A stretch of 11,589 nt of DNA from Candidatus Sediminicultor sextus (GTDB taxonomy: Bacteria; Atribacterota; Phoenicimicrobiia; Phoenicimicrobiales; Phoenicimicrobiaceae), in the NCBI GenBank assembly GCA_014894735.1, contig JADBKX010000010.1:1-11589 (forward strand), given 5' to 3'. Every line of letters starts with the position of its first letter. Position 1 is the first letter of the stretch. The notes below the pieces were generated by a model. That model searched no databases and had not been told where the DNA came from. It saw only the letters and a program-made list of their open reading frames with translations. This document shows positions 1-7,444 of this stretch, piece after piece. The translations under genes and the position numbers were made by a program.

Positions 1-86
1 TTGATGTAGCCATTGTTTATGCTTTACTATCCTATATTGGAACTTTATATGTGGCGAAATATTTAGAAGGAGGGCCTAAAAAATAA
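1..86 (+). CDS. mbhB: MbhB / MrpF-like antiporter subunit, 3' end only
   Basis: The window opens inside this gene. Reading from base 3 gives about 27 residues (DVAIVYALLSYIGTLY and a short charged tail ending in GGPKK) before the stop at 84-86. The D-x-A-I-V-Y-A-L-L-S motif followed by a last hydrophobic helix is typical of the C-terminus of MrpF/MnhF, a small membrane subunit of Mrp Na+/H+ antiporters, called MbhB in Mbh hydrogenases. Its stop codon overlaps the mbhC start by one base (TAATG), which suggests translational coupling. An mbhA (MrpE-like) gene would be expected further upstream, outside the window. The identification rests on a short fragment plus strong gene-order context. Confidence 0.85.
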   Translation, partial: DVAIVYALLSYIGTLYVAKYLEGGPKK

Positions 87-448
87 TGGGAATATTGTTA
101 ACCGTTCTATATATTTTATTGGGAATAGGCGTAATATTTAATGGTTTAGGTTCAATAGGTCTCCTGAGATTTCCTGATGTCTATACCCGGCTTCATGCGA
201 CCACCAAAAATACAACCTTTGGTTCAATTTTTACTTGTTTAGCAGTTATTGTCTTCAGTTTTTACCAGTTGCATTTAACCAATGATTCTAAATTTTTAGT
301 ACTTGCCATCCATACCTTTTTAGCATTGATCTGTCTAATAATTACTAATCCTACCGGAGCACATGCTATTGCTCGTGCAGCTTATCGCAGTGGGATAATG
401 CCCAAACAAGCAGTTATAGATCAGTTAAAGGAGGCTAAATTACAGTGA
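86..448 (+). CDS. mbhC: MbhC / MrpG-like Na+/H+ antiporter subunit
   Basis: This 120-residue membrane protein has three predicted helices (about 1-24, 43-63 and 69-87). It carries the MrpG/MnhG signature between the first two, residues about 19-49: NGLGSIGLLRFPDVYTRLHA followed by TTKNTTFGS. Mrp G subunits are small integral membrane parts of the multi-subunit Na+/H+ antiporter; in Mbh hydrogenases the equivalent MbhC belongs to the ion-translocating module. The length is normal for the family. The ATG overlaps the stop of mbhB, and an AAGGAGGG ribosome site lies at 66-73. The GTG start of mbhD overlaps its end by four bases. Family and order both support the call strongly. Confidence 0.95.
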   Translation: MGILLTVLYILLGIGVIFNGLGSIGLLRFPDVYTRLHATTKNTTFGSIFTCLAVIVFSFYQLHLTNDSKFLVLAIHTFLALICLIITNPTGAHAIARAAYRSGIMPKQAVIDQLKEAKLQ

Positions 449-684
449 ATTCTTTTGTTGAATTAATCCATATAACCATTTTAATAATAACTATATTTGC
501 AGGCCTTTTAGCGGTAATATTTAAAAAATTATTGCCTGCAGTTATTGCAGCATCGGCAGTCAGTTTACTTCTTTCCTTAGAATTCTACCTTTTACATGCA
601 CCCGATGTGGCTATAGCCGAAGCAGCTATCGGAGCGGGATTGACTATGGCAATATTTATTTTTGCGATTAGAGGAACTAAATAG
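445..684 (+). CDS. mbhD: MbhD-like antiporter subunit (DUF4040 / MrpB-type domain)
   Basis: This 79-residue protein is almost entirely membrane: three predicted helices at about 6-24, 28-47 and 55-76. The motif HAPDVAIAEAAIGAGLTM in the last half is the hallmark of the DUF4040/MnhB-like domain, which in full Mrp systems is fused to the end of MrpA. In Mbh it is the separate subunit MbhD. The start is GTG, set by an AAAGGAGG site at 427-434 ten bases upstream and by the four-base overlap with the mbhC stop. Acidic residues in the conserved helix (D and E in APDVAIAEA) are thought to take part in ion transfer in this family. An 11-base gap separates it from mbhE. Confidence 0.93.
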   Translation: MNSFVELIHITILIITIFAGLLAVIFKKLLPAVIAASAVSLLLSLEFYLLHAPDVAIAEAAIGAGLTMAIFIFAIRGTK

Positions 685-695
685 GAGAATAAAAA

Positions 696-962
696 ATGAA
701 AAAGATTATTTTTGTCATTGCTTTTATAGTGTTCTTTTCTTTTTTAGTGGTGAGTGCCGTAAATATGAGACCATTTGGTAATCCGACCTTTAGTGAGATG
801 GATGATTATTTTATAAAAAATGCTCAGAGCGAGACTGGAGCAAATAATGTAGTAACTTCTATAGTCTTTGATTATAGAGGTTTTGATACCTTGGGAGAAG
901 CAACAGTTTTATTTACAACTATTGTGGGAATTGTGGCTTTATTCAGGAGGATAACAAAATGA
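696..962 (+). CDS. mbhE: MbhE-like antiporter subunit
   Basis: This 88-residue protein has an N-terminal hydrophobic helix (about 3-22), an extracytoplasmic segment rich in polar residues, and a second helix near the end (about 68-84). The stretch NNVVTSIVFDYRGFDTLGEA matches MbhE and the C-terminal part of MrpA-type proteins (VVTxIxFDYRGxDTLGE). It is a structural subunit of the ion-pumping module. A TAGGAGA ribosome site lies just before the ATG. Its TGA overlaps the mbhF start (ATGA, 959-962), so the two are probably translated in a coupled way. The N-terminus resembles a signal anchor. Length and order match mbhE of archaeal Mbh operons. Confidence 0.92.
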   Translation: MKKIIFVIAFIVFFSFLVVSAVNMRPFGNPTFSEMDDYFIKNAQSETGANNVVTSIVFDYRGFDTLGEATVLFTTIVGIVALFRRITK

Positions 963-1447
963 GAGAGATGTCTAAAATCATAAGAAATGTTACTAATTTA
1001 GTCTACGGCTTTATTATAATTTTTGGTTTTTATATTATAGTACACGGTCACCTCACTCCAGGGGGAGGTTTCCAGGGTGGAGCGGTTGTAGCTTCTGCTT
1101 TTGCTGCGATGTTAATATCGTATGGTCAATTAAATACCAAAAAATTTCTAAATATAAATATTTTTTCCCTATTGGAAAGTTGTGGTTTAACCATGTTTAT
1201 AGGCGTCGCTTTTCTAGGATTAGGGACAACCTTTTTTTATAACTTTTTAGCTAATAGCGGAAGTTGGTTTGGTAATATAGTTATACCGGGAATTAATGCC
1301 GGAGATATGAATACGGCAGGAGTACTCCCCCTTATGAATATTGCAGTAGGATTAGAAGTTTTTTCCGGTTTAGGTATTATAGTTTTATTAATGGCAGATG
1401 GAGCAGAATATACTAAAAAGAAGGAGAAGGCAGAAAATGATAGGTAA
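959..1447 (+). CDS. mbhF: MbhF / MrpB-like Na+/H+ antiporter subunit
   Basis: This is a 162-residue protein of the MnhB/MrpB family with about four membrane helices. The family motif HGHLTPGGGFQGG is at residues 29-41, at the end of the first helix. MrpB subunits belong to the Na+/H+ antiporter half of Mrp and Mbh complexes. The chosen ATG at 959 has AGGAGG at 945-950. A second ATG at 968 (MSKIIRN) would also be possible but sits further from that site. Its 3' end overlaps the start of mbhG by 11 bases. The charged C-terminal tail (TKKKEKAEN) is partly a consequence of this overlap, because the same bases encode the next gene's ribosome site (AAGGAGAAGG, 1421-1430). Confidence 0.95.
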   Translation: MREMSKIIRNVTNLVYGFIIIFGFYIIVHGHLTPGGGFQGGAVVASAFAAMLISYGQLNTKKFLNINIFSLLESCGLTMFIGVAFLGLGTTFFYNFLANSGSWFGNIVIPGINAGDMNTAGVLPLMNIAVGLEVFSGLGIIVLLMADGAEYTKKKEKAENDR

Positions 1448-1784
1448 TTTTCCTTATTTTGCTGTTATATTACTCATAGGATGCGGAATTTATATTCTTA
1501 TGTTTCAAAAAAATTTAATTAAGCTAGCTATAGGGATTAATCTAATCGAAAATGGCATAAATCTGTTTTTAATTACTTTAGGATATAGAAAAGGGGCCAT
1601 TGCTCCGATTTATACTCAGGCACCCTCAGGGCAGGCAATGGTTTTGCCAACTCCTCAGGCGCTAACTCTTACCAGTATCGTTATAGGCGTTGCTACCAGT
1701 GCTTTAATACTATCCATGGCGATGATGATTTATAAACATTACGGCACTATAGAAGTAAATGAAGTAAGGAGGTTGAGGGGATGA
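1437..1784 (+). CDS. mbhG: MbhG / MrpC-like (NuoK-like) antiporter subunit
   Basis: This 115-residue, three-helix protein belongs to the MrpC/MnhC family, which is homologous to NuoK of complex I. Residues IGINLIENGINLFLITLGY followed by RKGAIAPI, and the PQALTLTSIVIGVATSA stretch in the last helix, are characteristic. I start it at the ATG at 1437, giving MIGNFPYF, 7 bases after an AAGGAGAAGG ribosome site. An in-frame ATG at 1398 would add 13 residues, mostly Arg and Lys, and would bury the start deep in mbhF, so it is less likely. The stop overlaps the mbhH ATG (ATGA at 1781-1784). In Mbh the subunit packs against MbhH and lines the ion path. Confidence 0.93.
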   Translation: MIGNFPYFAVILLIGCGIYILMFQKNLIKLAIGINLIENGINLFLITLGYRKGAIAPIYTQAPSGQAMVLPTPQALTLTSIVIGVATSALILSMAMMIYKHYGTIEVNEVRRLRG

Positions 1785-3346
1785 ATCTATTCAACCATAC
1801 CCCTATTCTAATTTTGGCTGTACCTTTGTTAACTGCTTTTTTAATACCGATTATAGGAAAAATAAATAAAAAAACGACTGGAATTTTAGCTACTCTCGCT
1901 CTGGGTCTAAGTTTAATTATGACTATTGTATTAGCAGCAAAAGTATTATCAGTGGGGCCGCAGGTTTATGTGTTTGGGGAAAAATCATCTTTATTAACCC
2001 TGCCTTCTGGTTTAAAATTTCCTATTAGAATTATGTTTCAGATAGATGCAATGGGTATATTTATGGGTTTAATCACTGCCTTGGTTTCCTTCCTGGGAGC
2101 AGTATATTCTTTAGCTTTTCTAGACAACAAAGATAAAATAGATAGTTATTATTCTTTATTATTACTTTTAACGGTAAGTATGTTTGGTATGGAGTTTACC
2201 GGAGATCTATTTAACTTCTTTGTATTTTTAGAAATTGCTTCGATGGCTTCAGTTTCCTTAATTTGTTATAGAGGAGCTGATTTAGGAGAACCAGTGGAAG
2301 CTGGTTTTAAATATATGGTAGTTAGTTCAATATCTGCTCTGATGGTCTTATTTGCTGTTGGTATTTTTTACGGAGAGTATGATGTTCTTAATATTGCAGC
2401 TATAGCCAGTGTAGTAAAATATTCTCAATTGGATAAAATTGCTTTAGGGATTTTAGTATCTGTGCTGGCCATGAAAGCAGGAGCAGTACCTATGCATATG
2501 TGGACTCCTGATGCTTATTCGGAGGCACCTGCACCGATTACTATGATATTAGTTGCTGCCAGTCAAGCCAGTCTGTATGCTATATTTAGAATAGTATTTT
2601 CGATGTATAATATTACTTTGAATACCTTAGCAGTCGGCTGGATCATTATTATATTGGGTCTTTTATCCATGTTTATCGGAGTTACCATGGCGATTATCCA
2701 GAAAGATATAAAAAGGTTAATGGCTTATCACGCTATTTCTCAGACAGGTTATATGCTTCTGGGGGTAGGAGTAGGATTGGCGGTTTTGGCAAACCCGGAA
2801 GCATTAAAGGATTATGGAATTACCGCTATGGAAGGTGGAATATTTCACATTATGAATCATGCTATGTATAAAGGATTATTATTTTTAACTGCCGGCGCTT
2901 TATTCTTTAGGACAGGGACTAGAGATCTTAACAAGATGGGCGGATTAGCTCACTACATGAAATATACTACCATCTTTTTTATTATTGGAGCAGCAGCTAT
3001 TGCCGGGCTTCCACCTTTTAATGGTTTTGCCTCTAAACTTTTAATTTATGAATCTGTATATAAGTTTAATCCCTTGCTTTCTATCATAGCCATGGTAGTT
3101 AGCATCTTAACTTTGGCATCATTTGTCAAAGTATTTCATAGCGCGTTTTTAGGACCAAAATTACCTCAATTTAAAGAGGTTAAAGAAGTCCCGCGCAGCA
3201 TGGTCTTTGCTATGGCCGTTTTATCCTGTATTATAATATTTTTTGGATTATTTCCGGATTTAATAGTAAAAAATTTAGTGCATCCCGCGGTAATGTCTTT
3301 AATAGAACAATTGCAATATACCGGCACAGTATTAGGGGGTATGTAG
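1781..3346 (+). CDS. mbhH: MbhH / MrpD-like (NuoN/M-like) ion-pumping subunit
   Basis: This is a 521-residue antiporter-like subunit with about 14 membrane helices (Proton_antipo_M family), the normal size for MrpD/MbhH. The charged residues used for proton or sodium transfer in this superfamily are visible: Glu151 in helix 5 (FFVFLEIASM), Lys232 in helix 7 (LAMKAGAVPMHMWTPDAYSE), Lys308 and Lys311 (QKDIKRLMAYHAISQTGY), His356, His360 and Lys364 (FHIMNHAMYKG), and Lys419 in helix 12 (NGFASKLLIYES). An AAGGAGG site at 1766-1772 precedes the ATG by 8 bases. The next gene starts 3 bases after the stop. It should couple ferredoxin oxidation and H2 formation in the J-N half to ion translocation. 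No lesion is seen. Confidence 0.96.
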   Translation: MNLFNHTPILILAVPLLTAFLIPIIGKINKKTTGILATLALGLSLIMTIVLAAKVLSVGPQVYVFGEKSSLLTLPSGLKFPIRIMFQIDAMGIFMGLITALVSFLGAVYSLAFLDNKDKIDSYYSLLLLLTVSMFGMEFTGDLFNFFVFLEIASMASVSLICYRGADLGEPVEAGFKYMVVSSISALMVLFAVGIFYGEYDVLNIAAIASVVKYSQLDKIALGILVSVLAMKAGAVPMHMWTPDAYSEAPAPITMILVAASQASLYAIFRIVFSMYNITLNTLAVGWIIIILGLLSMFIGVTMAIIQKDIKRLMAYHAISQTGYMLLGVGVGLAVLANPEALKDYGITAMEGGIFHIMNHAMYKGLLFLTAGALFFRTGTRDLNKMGGLAHYMKYTTIFFIIGAAAIAGLPPFNGFASKLLIYESVYKFNPLLSIIAMVVSILTLASFVKVFHSAFLGPKLPQFKEVKEVPRSMVFAMAVLSCIIIFFGLFPDLIVKNLVHPAVMSLIEQLQYTGTVLGGM

Positions 3347-3349
3347 AAA

Positions 3350-3691
3350 ATGTTAGGATTATTAGAAACAGGTAGCGGTTTTTGGAGTGCTATAATTTGG
3401 ATATTGCTCGTATTAGTTATTGGAGGCATGGTCATTTATCTCAGAAATAAAGGTGAAGATAGTTATAAAAAAAATACCGAACAGGACAAACCTTTTATTT
3501 CCGGTAATCCCGAAGAAAGTAAAGAGAGTTCCCATTTAAGTGCGAGCCACATCTATTGGGGGTTTACAGAAGCGTTGAAAGGTTATTATGACCCTTTAGT
3601 AAAAATGCACACTGGTCATATAAATGATTACAGCGGTTGGATAATTGTGTTAACAGTGATTATATTAATCGTTATAGGAGTGAGTGGGTAA
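3350..3691 (+). CDS. mbhI: MbhI linker subunit of Mbh hydrogenase
   Basis: This 113-residue protein has an N-terminal membrane helix (about 11-31), a hydrophilic middle containing PFISGN (48-53) and SASHIYWGFTEALKGYYDPL (64-83), and a C-terminal helix (about 95-112). This layout matches MbhI, a subunit found in Mbh but not in the related sulfane reductase Mbx/Mbs. In the P. furiosus Mbh structure it helps join the Mrp-like and hydrogenase halves. Its presence, with intact NiFe cysteines in MbhL, is the best argument that this operon encodes a true hydrogenase. It starts 3 bases after the mbhH stop, and its end overlaps the proposed GTG start of mbhJ by 8 bases. Confidence 0.9.
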   Translation: MLGLLETGSGFWSAIIWILLVLVIGGMVIYLRNKGEDSYKKNTEQDKPFISGNPEESKESSHLSASHIYWGFTEALKGYYDPLVKMHTGHINDYSGWIIVLTVIILIVIGVSG

Positions 3692-4142
3692 AGTGAAATT
3701 AAATAAATATTTTGAAAGATCTCTCTGGGTTTTTCATTTAAACACAGGTTCTTGTAATGGTTGTGACATTGAAATTGTAGCAGGTTTAACTCCCCGTTAT
3801 GACTTAGAAAGATTCGGAATTAAATTGGTAGGTAGTCCGAAACACGCTGATGTATTGTTAGTAACCGGTCCAGTGACCAGCAAGATGCTCGATAGAGTAA
3901 AACGTGTATATGAACAAACTCCTGATCCTAAAGCAGTTATAGTAGTTGGGGCATGTGGAACAAGTGGAGGAGTCTTTTACAACTCCTACAATATCTCAGG
4001 CTCTGTCGACAAAGTTATACCGGTAGATGTTTATGTCCCAGGATGTCCTCCTCGGCCGGAAGCTATCATAAATGGAGTATTACAGGCCTGGATAAAATTG
4101 GAAAAGTTAAGAGAAAGCATGAAAGTTGCTCGAGTAAAATAG
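3684..4142 (+). CDS. mbhJ: MbhJ, [NiFe]-hydrogenase small subunit (NuoB-like)
   Basis: This soluble subunit of about 150 residues carries the proximal [4Fe-4S] cluster that passes electrons to the NiFe site. With a start at 3684 the four ligands are Cys24 and Cys27 (TGSCNGCDIE), Cys91 (VGACGTSGG) and Cys121 (VPGCPPRPEA), the standard pattern of group 4 hydrogenases and NuoB. The text LTPRYDLERFGIKLVGSPKH resembles archaeal MbhJ closely. Two GTG starts are possible: 3684 (MGKVKLNKY, close to the GGAG at 3677-3680) and 3693 (MKLNKY, with 12 bases of spacing). I keep the longer form but cannot decide. It is followed by the only long gap in the operon, which contains a palindromic repeat array. 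Confidence 0.96.
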   Translation: MGKVKLNKYFERSLWVFHLNTGSCNGCDIEIVAGLTPRYDLERFGIKLVGSPKHADVLLVTGPVTSKMLDRVKRVYEQTPDPKAVIVVGACGTSGGVFYNSYNISGSVDKVIPVDVYVPGCPPRPEAIINGVLQAWIKLEKLRESMKVARVK

Positions 4143-4256
4143 TATCTTGTATCTCGTGAATCGTATCTCGTTGTCCAGAGAATAGCTATGCAAATTTTAA
4201 GTTTCTTACGAAATACGAAAAATACGATATACGATATACGATATACGATATACCAG
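4142..4256 (+). repeat. palindromic array of 7-bp units between mbhJ and mbhK
   Basis: Most of the 131-base gap is built of heptamers. The left arm reads GTATCTT, GTATCTC, GTGAATC, GTATCTC, GTTGTCC (4142-4176). The right arm reads TTACGAA, ATACGAA (4206-4219), a two-base slip, then four perfect ATACGAT copies (4222-4249) and a decayed ATACCAG (4250-4256). The right units are approximate reverse complements of the left ones, so the whole can fold into an imperfect hairpin around a loop of about 29 bases. The first unit overlaps the mbhJ stop codon. It resembles short-period palindromic intergenic repeats seen in many low-GC genomes. No transposase or open reading frame is associated. Function, if any, is unknown. 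Confidence 0.85.
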
Positions 4257-4273
4257 AAAAAAGGTGGTAGAGA

Positions 4274-4810
4274 ATGGAATACATAAAACCAGGAAAAATT
4301 ATAGAATTATTTGAAGAAAAATTTGATGGTTCGGTTATAAATAGCAAAATAGAAATTAAAACAGCTGGATTAAAAAAGAATAGTTATAATGTGATATGGC
4401 TACAAATAAATCCGGAAGATCTTAAAAATATAGTAAAGTTTTTATGTAGTATAACTCCATTTCCACATTTTGCTATGATTTCAGGAAATGATATAGGAGA
4501 AAACATTGAATTAATATATCATTTTTCGATTTACTATGGCGAAAGATTTAAAGAAACTTCTATCAGCTTGGTCATGCATTTATCTAAAAAGAATCTTAAA
4601 ATACTAACTATTACTGATTTAATTCCTGGAGCTCAAACTGCAGAAAGAGAGATCAAAGAGATGTTCGGAGTAATAGTAGAAGGTCTCCCTGATTTAGCGA
4701 ATATTTTCTTGCCTAAGGATTTTCCAAAGGGGGTTTATCCTTTAAGAAAAGATGAAAAAGGAGCGGCAAAAATGGTTAATAAAGAAGAAGAGGTGAAAAA
4801 AGTTGAATAA
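4274..4810 (+). CDS. mbhK: MbhK, NuoC-like hydrogenase subunit
   Basis: This 178-residue soluble protein belongs to the 30-kDa complex I subunit family (NuoC; component G of hydrogenase 3). The conserved C-terminal block is present: AEREIKEMFGVIVEGLPDL from residue 123, then LPKDFPKGVYPLRKD. The N-terminal 110 residues form the variable alpha/beta part. It binds beside the large subunit and has no cofactor of its own. An AAGGTGG ribosome site is at 4261-4267. The start is separated from mbhJ by 131 bases, which sets K apart from an otherwise overlapping operon. The highly charged tail (KEEEVKK) overlaps the start of mbhL and encodes its ribosome site. The call is confident from motif and order. 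Confidence 0.93.
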   Translation: MEYIKPGKIIELFEEKFDGSVINSKIEIKTAGLKKNSYNVIWLQINPEDLKNIVKFLCSITPFPHFAMISGNDIGENIELIYHFSIYYGERFKETSISLVMHLSKKNLKILTITDLIPGAQTAEREIKEMFGVIVEGLPDLANIFLPKDFPKGVYPLRKDEKGAAKMVNKEEEVKKVE

Positions 4811-6026
4811 AGAGTCTTACTCTATACCCATAGGTCCGGTTCATCCTTCTTTAAAAGAACCGATGACTTTTAATTTTGAAATATATGGAGAGCGTATAGA
4901 AAAGGTAAATTTAGCCCCCGGAGATAATCATCGAGGAATAGAATTTATGGGAAGACAAAGAAATCCCATACAAATTATCTATTTAGCTGAAAGAATATGC
5001 GGTATCTGTTCCGCTTCTCACCCTTTTGCCTTTTGTAGGGCAGTGGAGAATGCTGCTGGAATTGAAGTTCCCGAGAGAGCTCAATATATTCGAGTAATTA
5101 TTGCCGAGTTAGAAAGAATCCATTCTCATATTTTATGGGCTGGGGTTGCCGCTCATGAATTGGGTTTTGATTCTGTTTTATATCTTTCCTGGAGGGCGAG
5201 AGAAAAAGTTTTAGATCTCTTAGAAGATCTTACCGGAAACAGAATTAATTACGGGATATTTATGATAGGAGGAGTAAGAAGAGATATTAGCGAAGAACAA
5301 ATACCTCGAATTCGTGAGACTTTAGAATATTATAAGGATATCTACGGAAAAATAGAAGACATATTCTTAAACGATCCTACTATTGCTTTAAGAACAAAAA
5401 ACGTCGGTGTTTTAACCAAAGAAGATGCTCTCCGCTTATGTGCAGTAGGACCTACTACCAGAGCATCGGGGATAAATAAGGATATAAGACAGGATCAACC
5501 TTATTCAGCCTATGCTGATTTAGAAGTAAAAGCAATTACTCCAGATGTATTAACCGGAGAGGTAAACGGTGATGTCTATGATCGGATCATTGTTCGGTTG
5601 TTAGAATTAGTACAATCGATACAGATTATTGAACAGTGTTTAGACAATATGCCTTCAGGAGAAATTGTTGTGGAGAAAAAATTAGTTAAATTACTTAATC
5701 AATTAAAAAAAGCGAAAGGTGAAGGAATTGGGAGACATGAAGCACCTCGAGGTGAAGTTATTCATTATGTAAAATTAAATGAATCAGAATTACCTGAGGT
5801 CTGGAAAGCTCGTGCCCCTACCTATAATAACTTAATGACCTGGGTTCCCATGCTTATTGGTCAGCAAATAGCTGATATACCAATTGTAATAGCTTCTATC
5901 GACCCTTGTATTGCTTGTATGGATAGAGTGACTATTTTAAATAAGGCTAATGGACAAAAAGATACATTAACTAAAAAAGATTTACATGAATTGAGTGTTC
6001 AAAAGACCAGGAGGATTGCTCCATGA
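4803..6026 (+). CDS. mbhL: MbhL, [NiFe]-hydrogenase catalytic large subunit
   Basis: This 407-residue catalytic subunit (NuoD/HycE-like) holds the NiFe(CN)2CO centre. Both cysteine pairs are intact: Cys66 and Cys69 (AERICGICSASH) and Cys369 and Cys372 (DPCIACMDR). This separates it from NuoD and from the sulfane-reductase MbxL, where some of these cysteines are missing. After Arg375 a tail of about 32 residues remains (VTILNKANGQ to RRIAP), the kind of C-terminal extension removed by a maturation protease once nickel is inserted; a HycI-like protease gene follows the operon. The start is TTG at 4803, supported by AGAGGTG at 4789-4795. It overlaps mbhK by 8 bases and mbhM by 4. The reaction expected is 2H+ plus reduced ferredoxin to H2. 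Confidence 0.97.
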   Translation: MNKESYSIPIGPVHPSLKEPMTFNFEIYGERIEKVNLAPGDNHRGIEFMGRQRNPIQIIYLAERICGICSASHPFAFCRAVENAAGIEVPERAQYIRVIIAELERIHSHILWAGVAAHELGFDSVLYLSWRAREKVLDLLEDLTGNRINYGIFMIGGVRRDISEEQIPRIRETLEYYKDIYGKIEDIFLNDPTIALRTKNVGVLTKEDALRLCAVGPTTRASGINKDIRQDQPYSAYADLEVKAITPDVLTGEVNGDVYDRIIVRLLELVQSIQIIEQCLDNMPSGEIVVEKKLVKLLNQLKKAKGEGIGRHEAPRGEVIHYVKLNESELPEVWKARAPTYNNLMTWVPMLIGQQIADIPIVIASIDPCIACMDRVTILNKANGQKDTLTKKDLHELSVQKTRRIAP

Positions 6027-7033
6027 CTACTATAAGCTTATTTGGAATATTAGTGAAGATAATAGGGGCAATTGTAATTGCCTTTTTAGGAGTAGTAATA
6101 GGCTTGTTTTATAAGGGTATTGACAGAAAATTGGCAGCAAGGATGCAGGCTCGAGTTGGTCCGCCCATAAGGCAGCCTTTTATGGATTTCTTTAAATTAA
6201 TGATTAAAGAAAATATTGTGCCACAAAACGCAGTTCCCTGGATATTTAACGGAGCGCCAATCATGGCCCTGGTTTCTTCTATTACTATCTTACTTTATTT
6301 GCCTGTAGGGAATATTCCTCCCCTATTAAGCGGATACGGGGATATTGTGCTAATTATTTACCTATTAACTCTGCCGGCTATCGGAATAGTAGTGGGCGGT
6401 TTTGCCTCTGGTTCTCCTTATGCCAATGTTGGGGCACAAAGAGAGATGGTTATGATGATGAGTTATGAACTTCCCTTAGTTACTGCGGTTATTGCTTTGG
6501 GCTGGAAATTAAGCCAGGTTTACCCTCAGTTCAATGTTTTTTCTTTGGCTGTGATCAATGCTCATCCTATTTGGGGATTAGTGGGCCCATTAGGTTTTAT
6601 TGGAGCAATTTTACTATTTATTACTCTGGCAGCGGTTACACCGGGCGAACTCTCCAAAGTACCTTTTGATGCACCGGAAGCTGAAACAGAATTAGCCGGA
6701 GGAATATTAGTTGAATATTCAGGAAGGAATCTTGCTTTATTTGGCTTGGCCGATGCGGTAAAGACGATAGTAATGACTTCCTTAACTGTGGCTTTATTTT
6801 TCCCGTATAATATATCTCACTTACTTGCTTTAAGTGGAGTATTTGCTCTAATAGCGAATGTACTGTTCTTTTTAGTAAAAATATTTTTAGTAATGTTTGT
6901 CGAAGTAACTTTCATTAGAGTTGCGTTTGCACGTTTAAAAATAGACCAGGTTTCCTTTGCTTACTGGGTTCCAGTATCGATTATAGGTTTTCTCGGTCTT
7001 ATGTTGATCGTTTTAGATACTATTATAGTTTGA
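6023..7033 (+). CDS. mbhM: MbhM, NuoH-like membrane anchor subunit
   Basis: This 336-residue membrane protein with about eight helices belongs to the NuoH/HycD family. It anchors the hydrogenase arm and links it to the ion-pumping subunits. Conserved blocks are ARMQARVGPPIRQPF (residues 39-53), GSPYANVGAQREMVMMMSYE (130-149) with Glu141 and Glu149, and VPFDAPEAETELAGG (213-227) followed by Glu231. These acidic loop residues line the quinone-like cavity and proton entry in complex I relatives. AGGAGG at 6009-6014 lies 8 bases before the ATG, and the ATGA overlap with mbhL suggests coupling. The length is typical and nothing appears missing. Confidence 0.96.
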   Translation: MTTISLFGILVKIIGAIVIAFLGVVIGLFYKGIDRKLAARMQARVGPPIRQPFMDFFKLMIKENIVPQNAVPWIFNGAPIMALVSSITILLYLPVGNIPPLLSGYGDIVLIIYLLTLPAIGIVVGGFASGSPYANVGAQREMVMMMSYELPLVTAVIALGWKLSQVYPQFNVFSLAVINAHPIWGLVGPLGFIGAILLFITLAAVTPGELSKVPFDAPEAETELAGGILVEYSGRNLALFGLADAVKTIVMTSLTVALFFPYNISHLLALSGVFALIANVLFFLVKIFLVMFVEVTFIRVAFARLKIDQVSFAYWVPVSIIGFLGLMLIVLDTIIV

Positions 7034-7042
7034 GGTGATAAA

Positions 7043-7444
7043 ATGGCAACACCAATGGGATTTGAACTGTTAAAACAGTTATTTAAAAAACCAGCTACCA
7101 ATGTATTTCCGGTTACTTATTACCCTGATTCGATATTAAAATTACTGGAAAAAGTTGAAAAAGGAGAAGCAAAGATACACCCTCCCGTGGAAATACCTAA
7201 AAATTTTAGAGGGAAGATTGTTTATGATAGAGATAAATGCATTGGATGTAAACTGTGTATTAAAGTATGTCCTGCTGAGGCAATCGAATTTATTCCCGAT
7301 AAAAAGAAGATTAAAATCCATCTCGATCATTGTATTTTCTGTTCTCAATGTAATGATATATGCCCGGTAAAATGTCTGAATATGAGTGAAGAATTTCTTC
7401 TTGCGGATACAGATAGGTTATCGTCTAAATTAATGGTAGAATAG
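7043..7444 (+). CDS. mbhN: MbhN, NuoI-like protein with two [4Fe-4S] clusters
   Basis: This 133-residue electron-transfer subunit is the probable docking site for ferredoxin. It has two ferredoxin motifs: Cys66, 69, 72, 76 (CIGCKLCIKVCP) and Cys97, 100, 103, 107 (CIFCSQCNDICP), so two [4Fe-4S] clusters relay electrons to MbhJ. An extra Cys111 follows the second motif (PVKCLN). The N-terminal 55 residues resemble the NuoI/MbhN arm that contacts the membrane subunits. A GAGGTGAT site spans the mbhM stop and precedes the ATG. It is the last gene of the operon. The next gene converges on it from the minus strand with only 31 bases between stops, and I see no intrinsic terminator there. Confidence 0.95.
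   Translation: MATPMGFELLKQLFKKPATNVFPVTYYPDSILKLLEKVEKGEAKIHPPVEIPKNFRGKIVYDRDKCIGCKLCIKVCPAEAIEFIPDKKKIKIHLDHCIFCSQCNDICPVKCLNMSEEFLLADTDRLSSKLMVE

Noticed and set aside
1398..1436. Upstream in-frame ATG for mbhG adding 13 residues
   Set aside because: The extension is mostly basic residues encoded by the ribosome-site region, has no homology I recognise, and would overlap mbhF by 50 bases. The ATG at 1437 has the better Shine-Dalgarno spacing.
3166..3435. Minus-strand open frame across mbhH and mbhI
   Set aside because: It lies opposite two clear genes and shows no recognisable domain or ribosome site.
3953..4159. Open frame on the plus strand over the end of mbhJ
   Set aside because: It is an out-of-frame shadow of mbhJ; the mbhJ frame holds the conserved cluster cysteine Cys121.
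4142..4256. Possible CRISPR array
   Set aside because: Units are 7 bp, contiguous and without spacers, and the two halves are inverted to each other.
7142..7370. Open frames on both strands within mbhN
   Set aside because: The mbhN frame carries both ferredoxin motifs, so the others are shadows.
1..7444. Operon as an Mbx/Mbs sulfane reductase
   Set aside because: MbxL-type subunits lack part of the NiFe cysteine set; here all four are present, MbhI is present, and only one MbhH-type subunit occurs.
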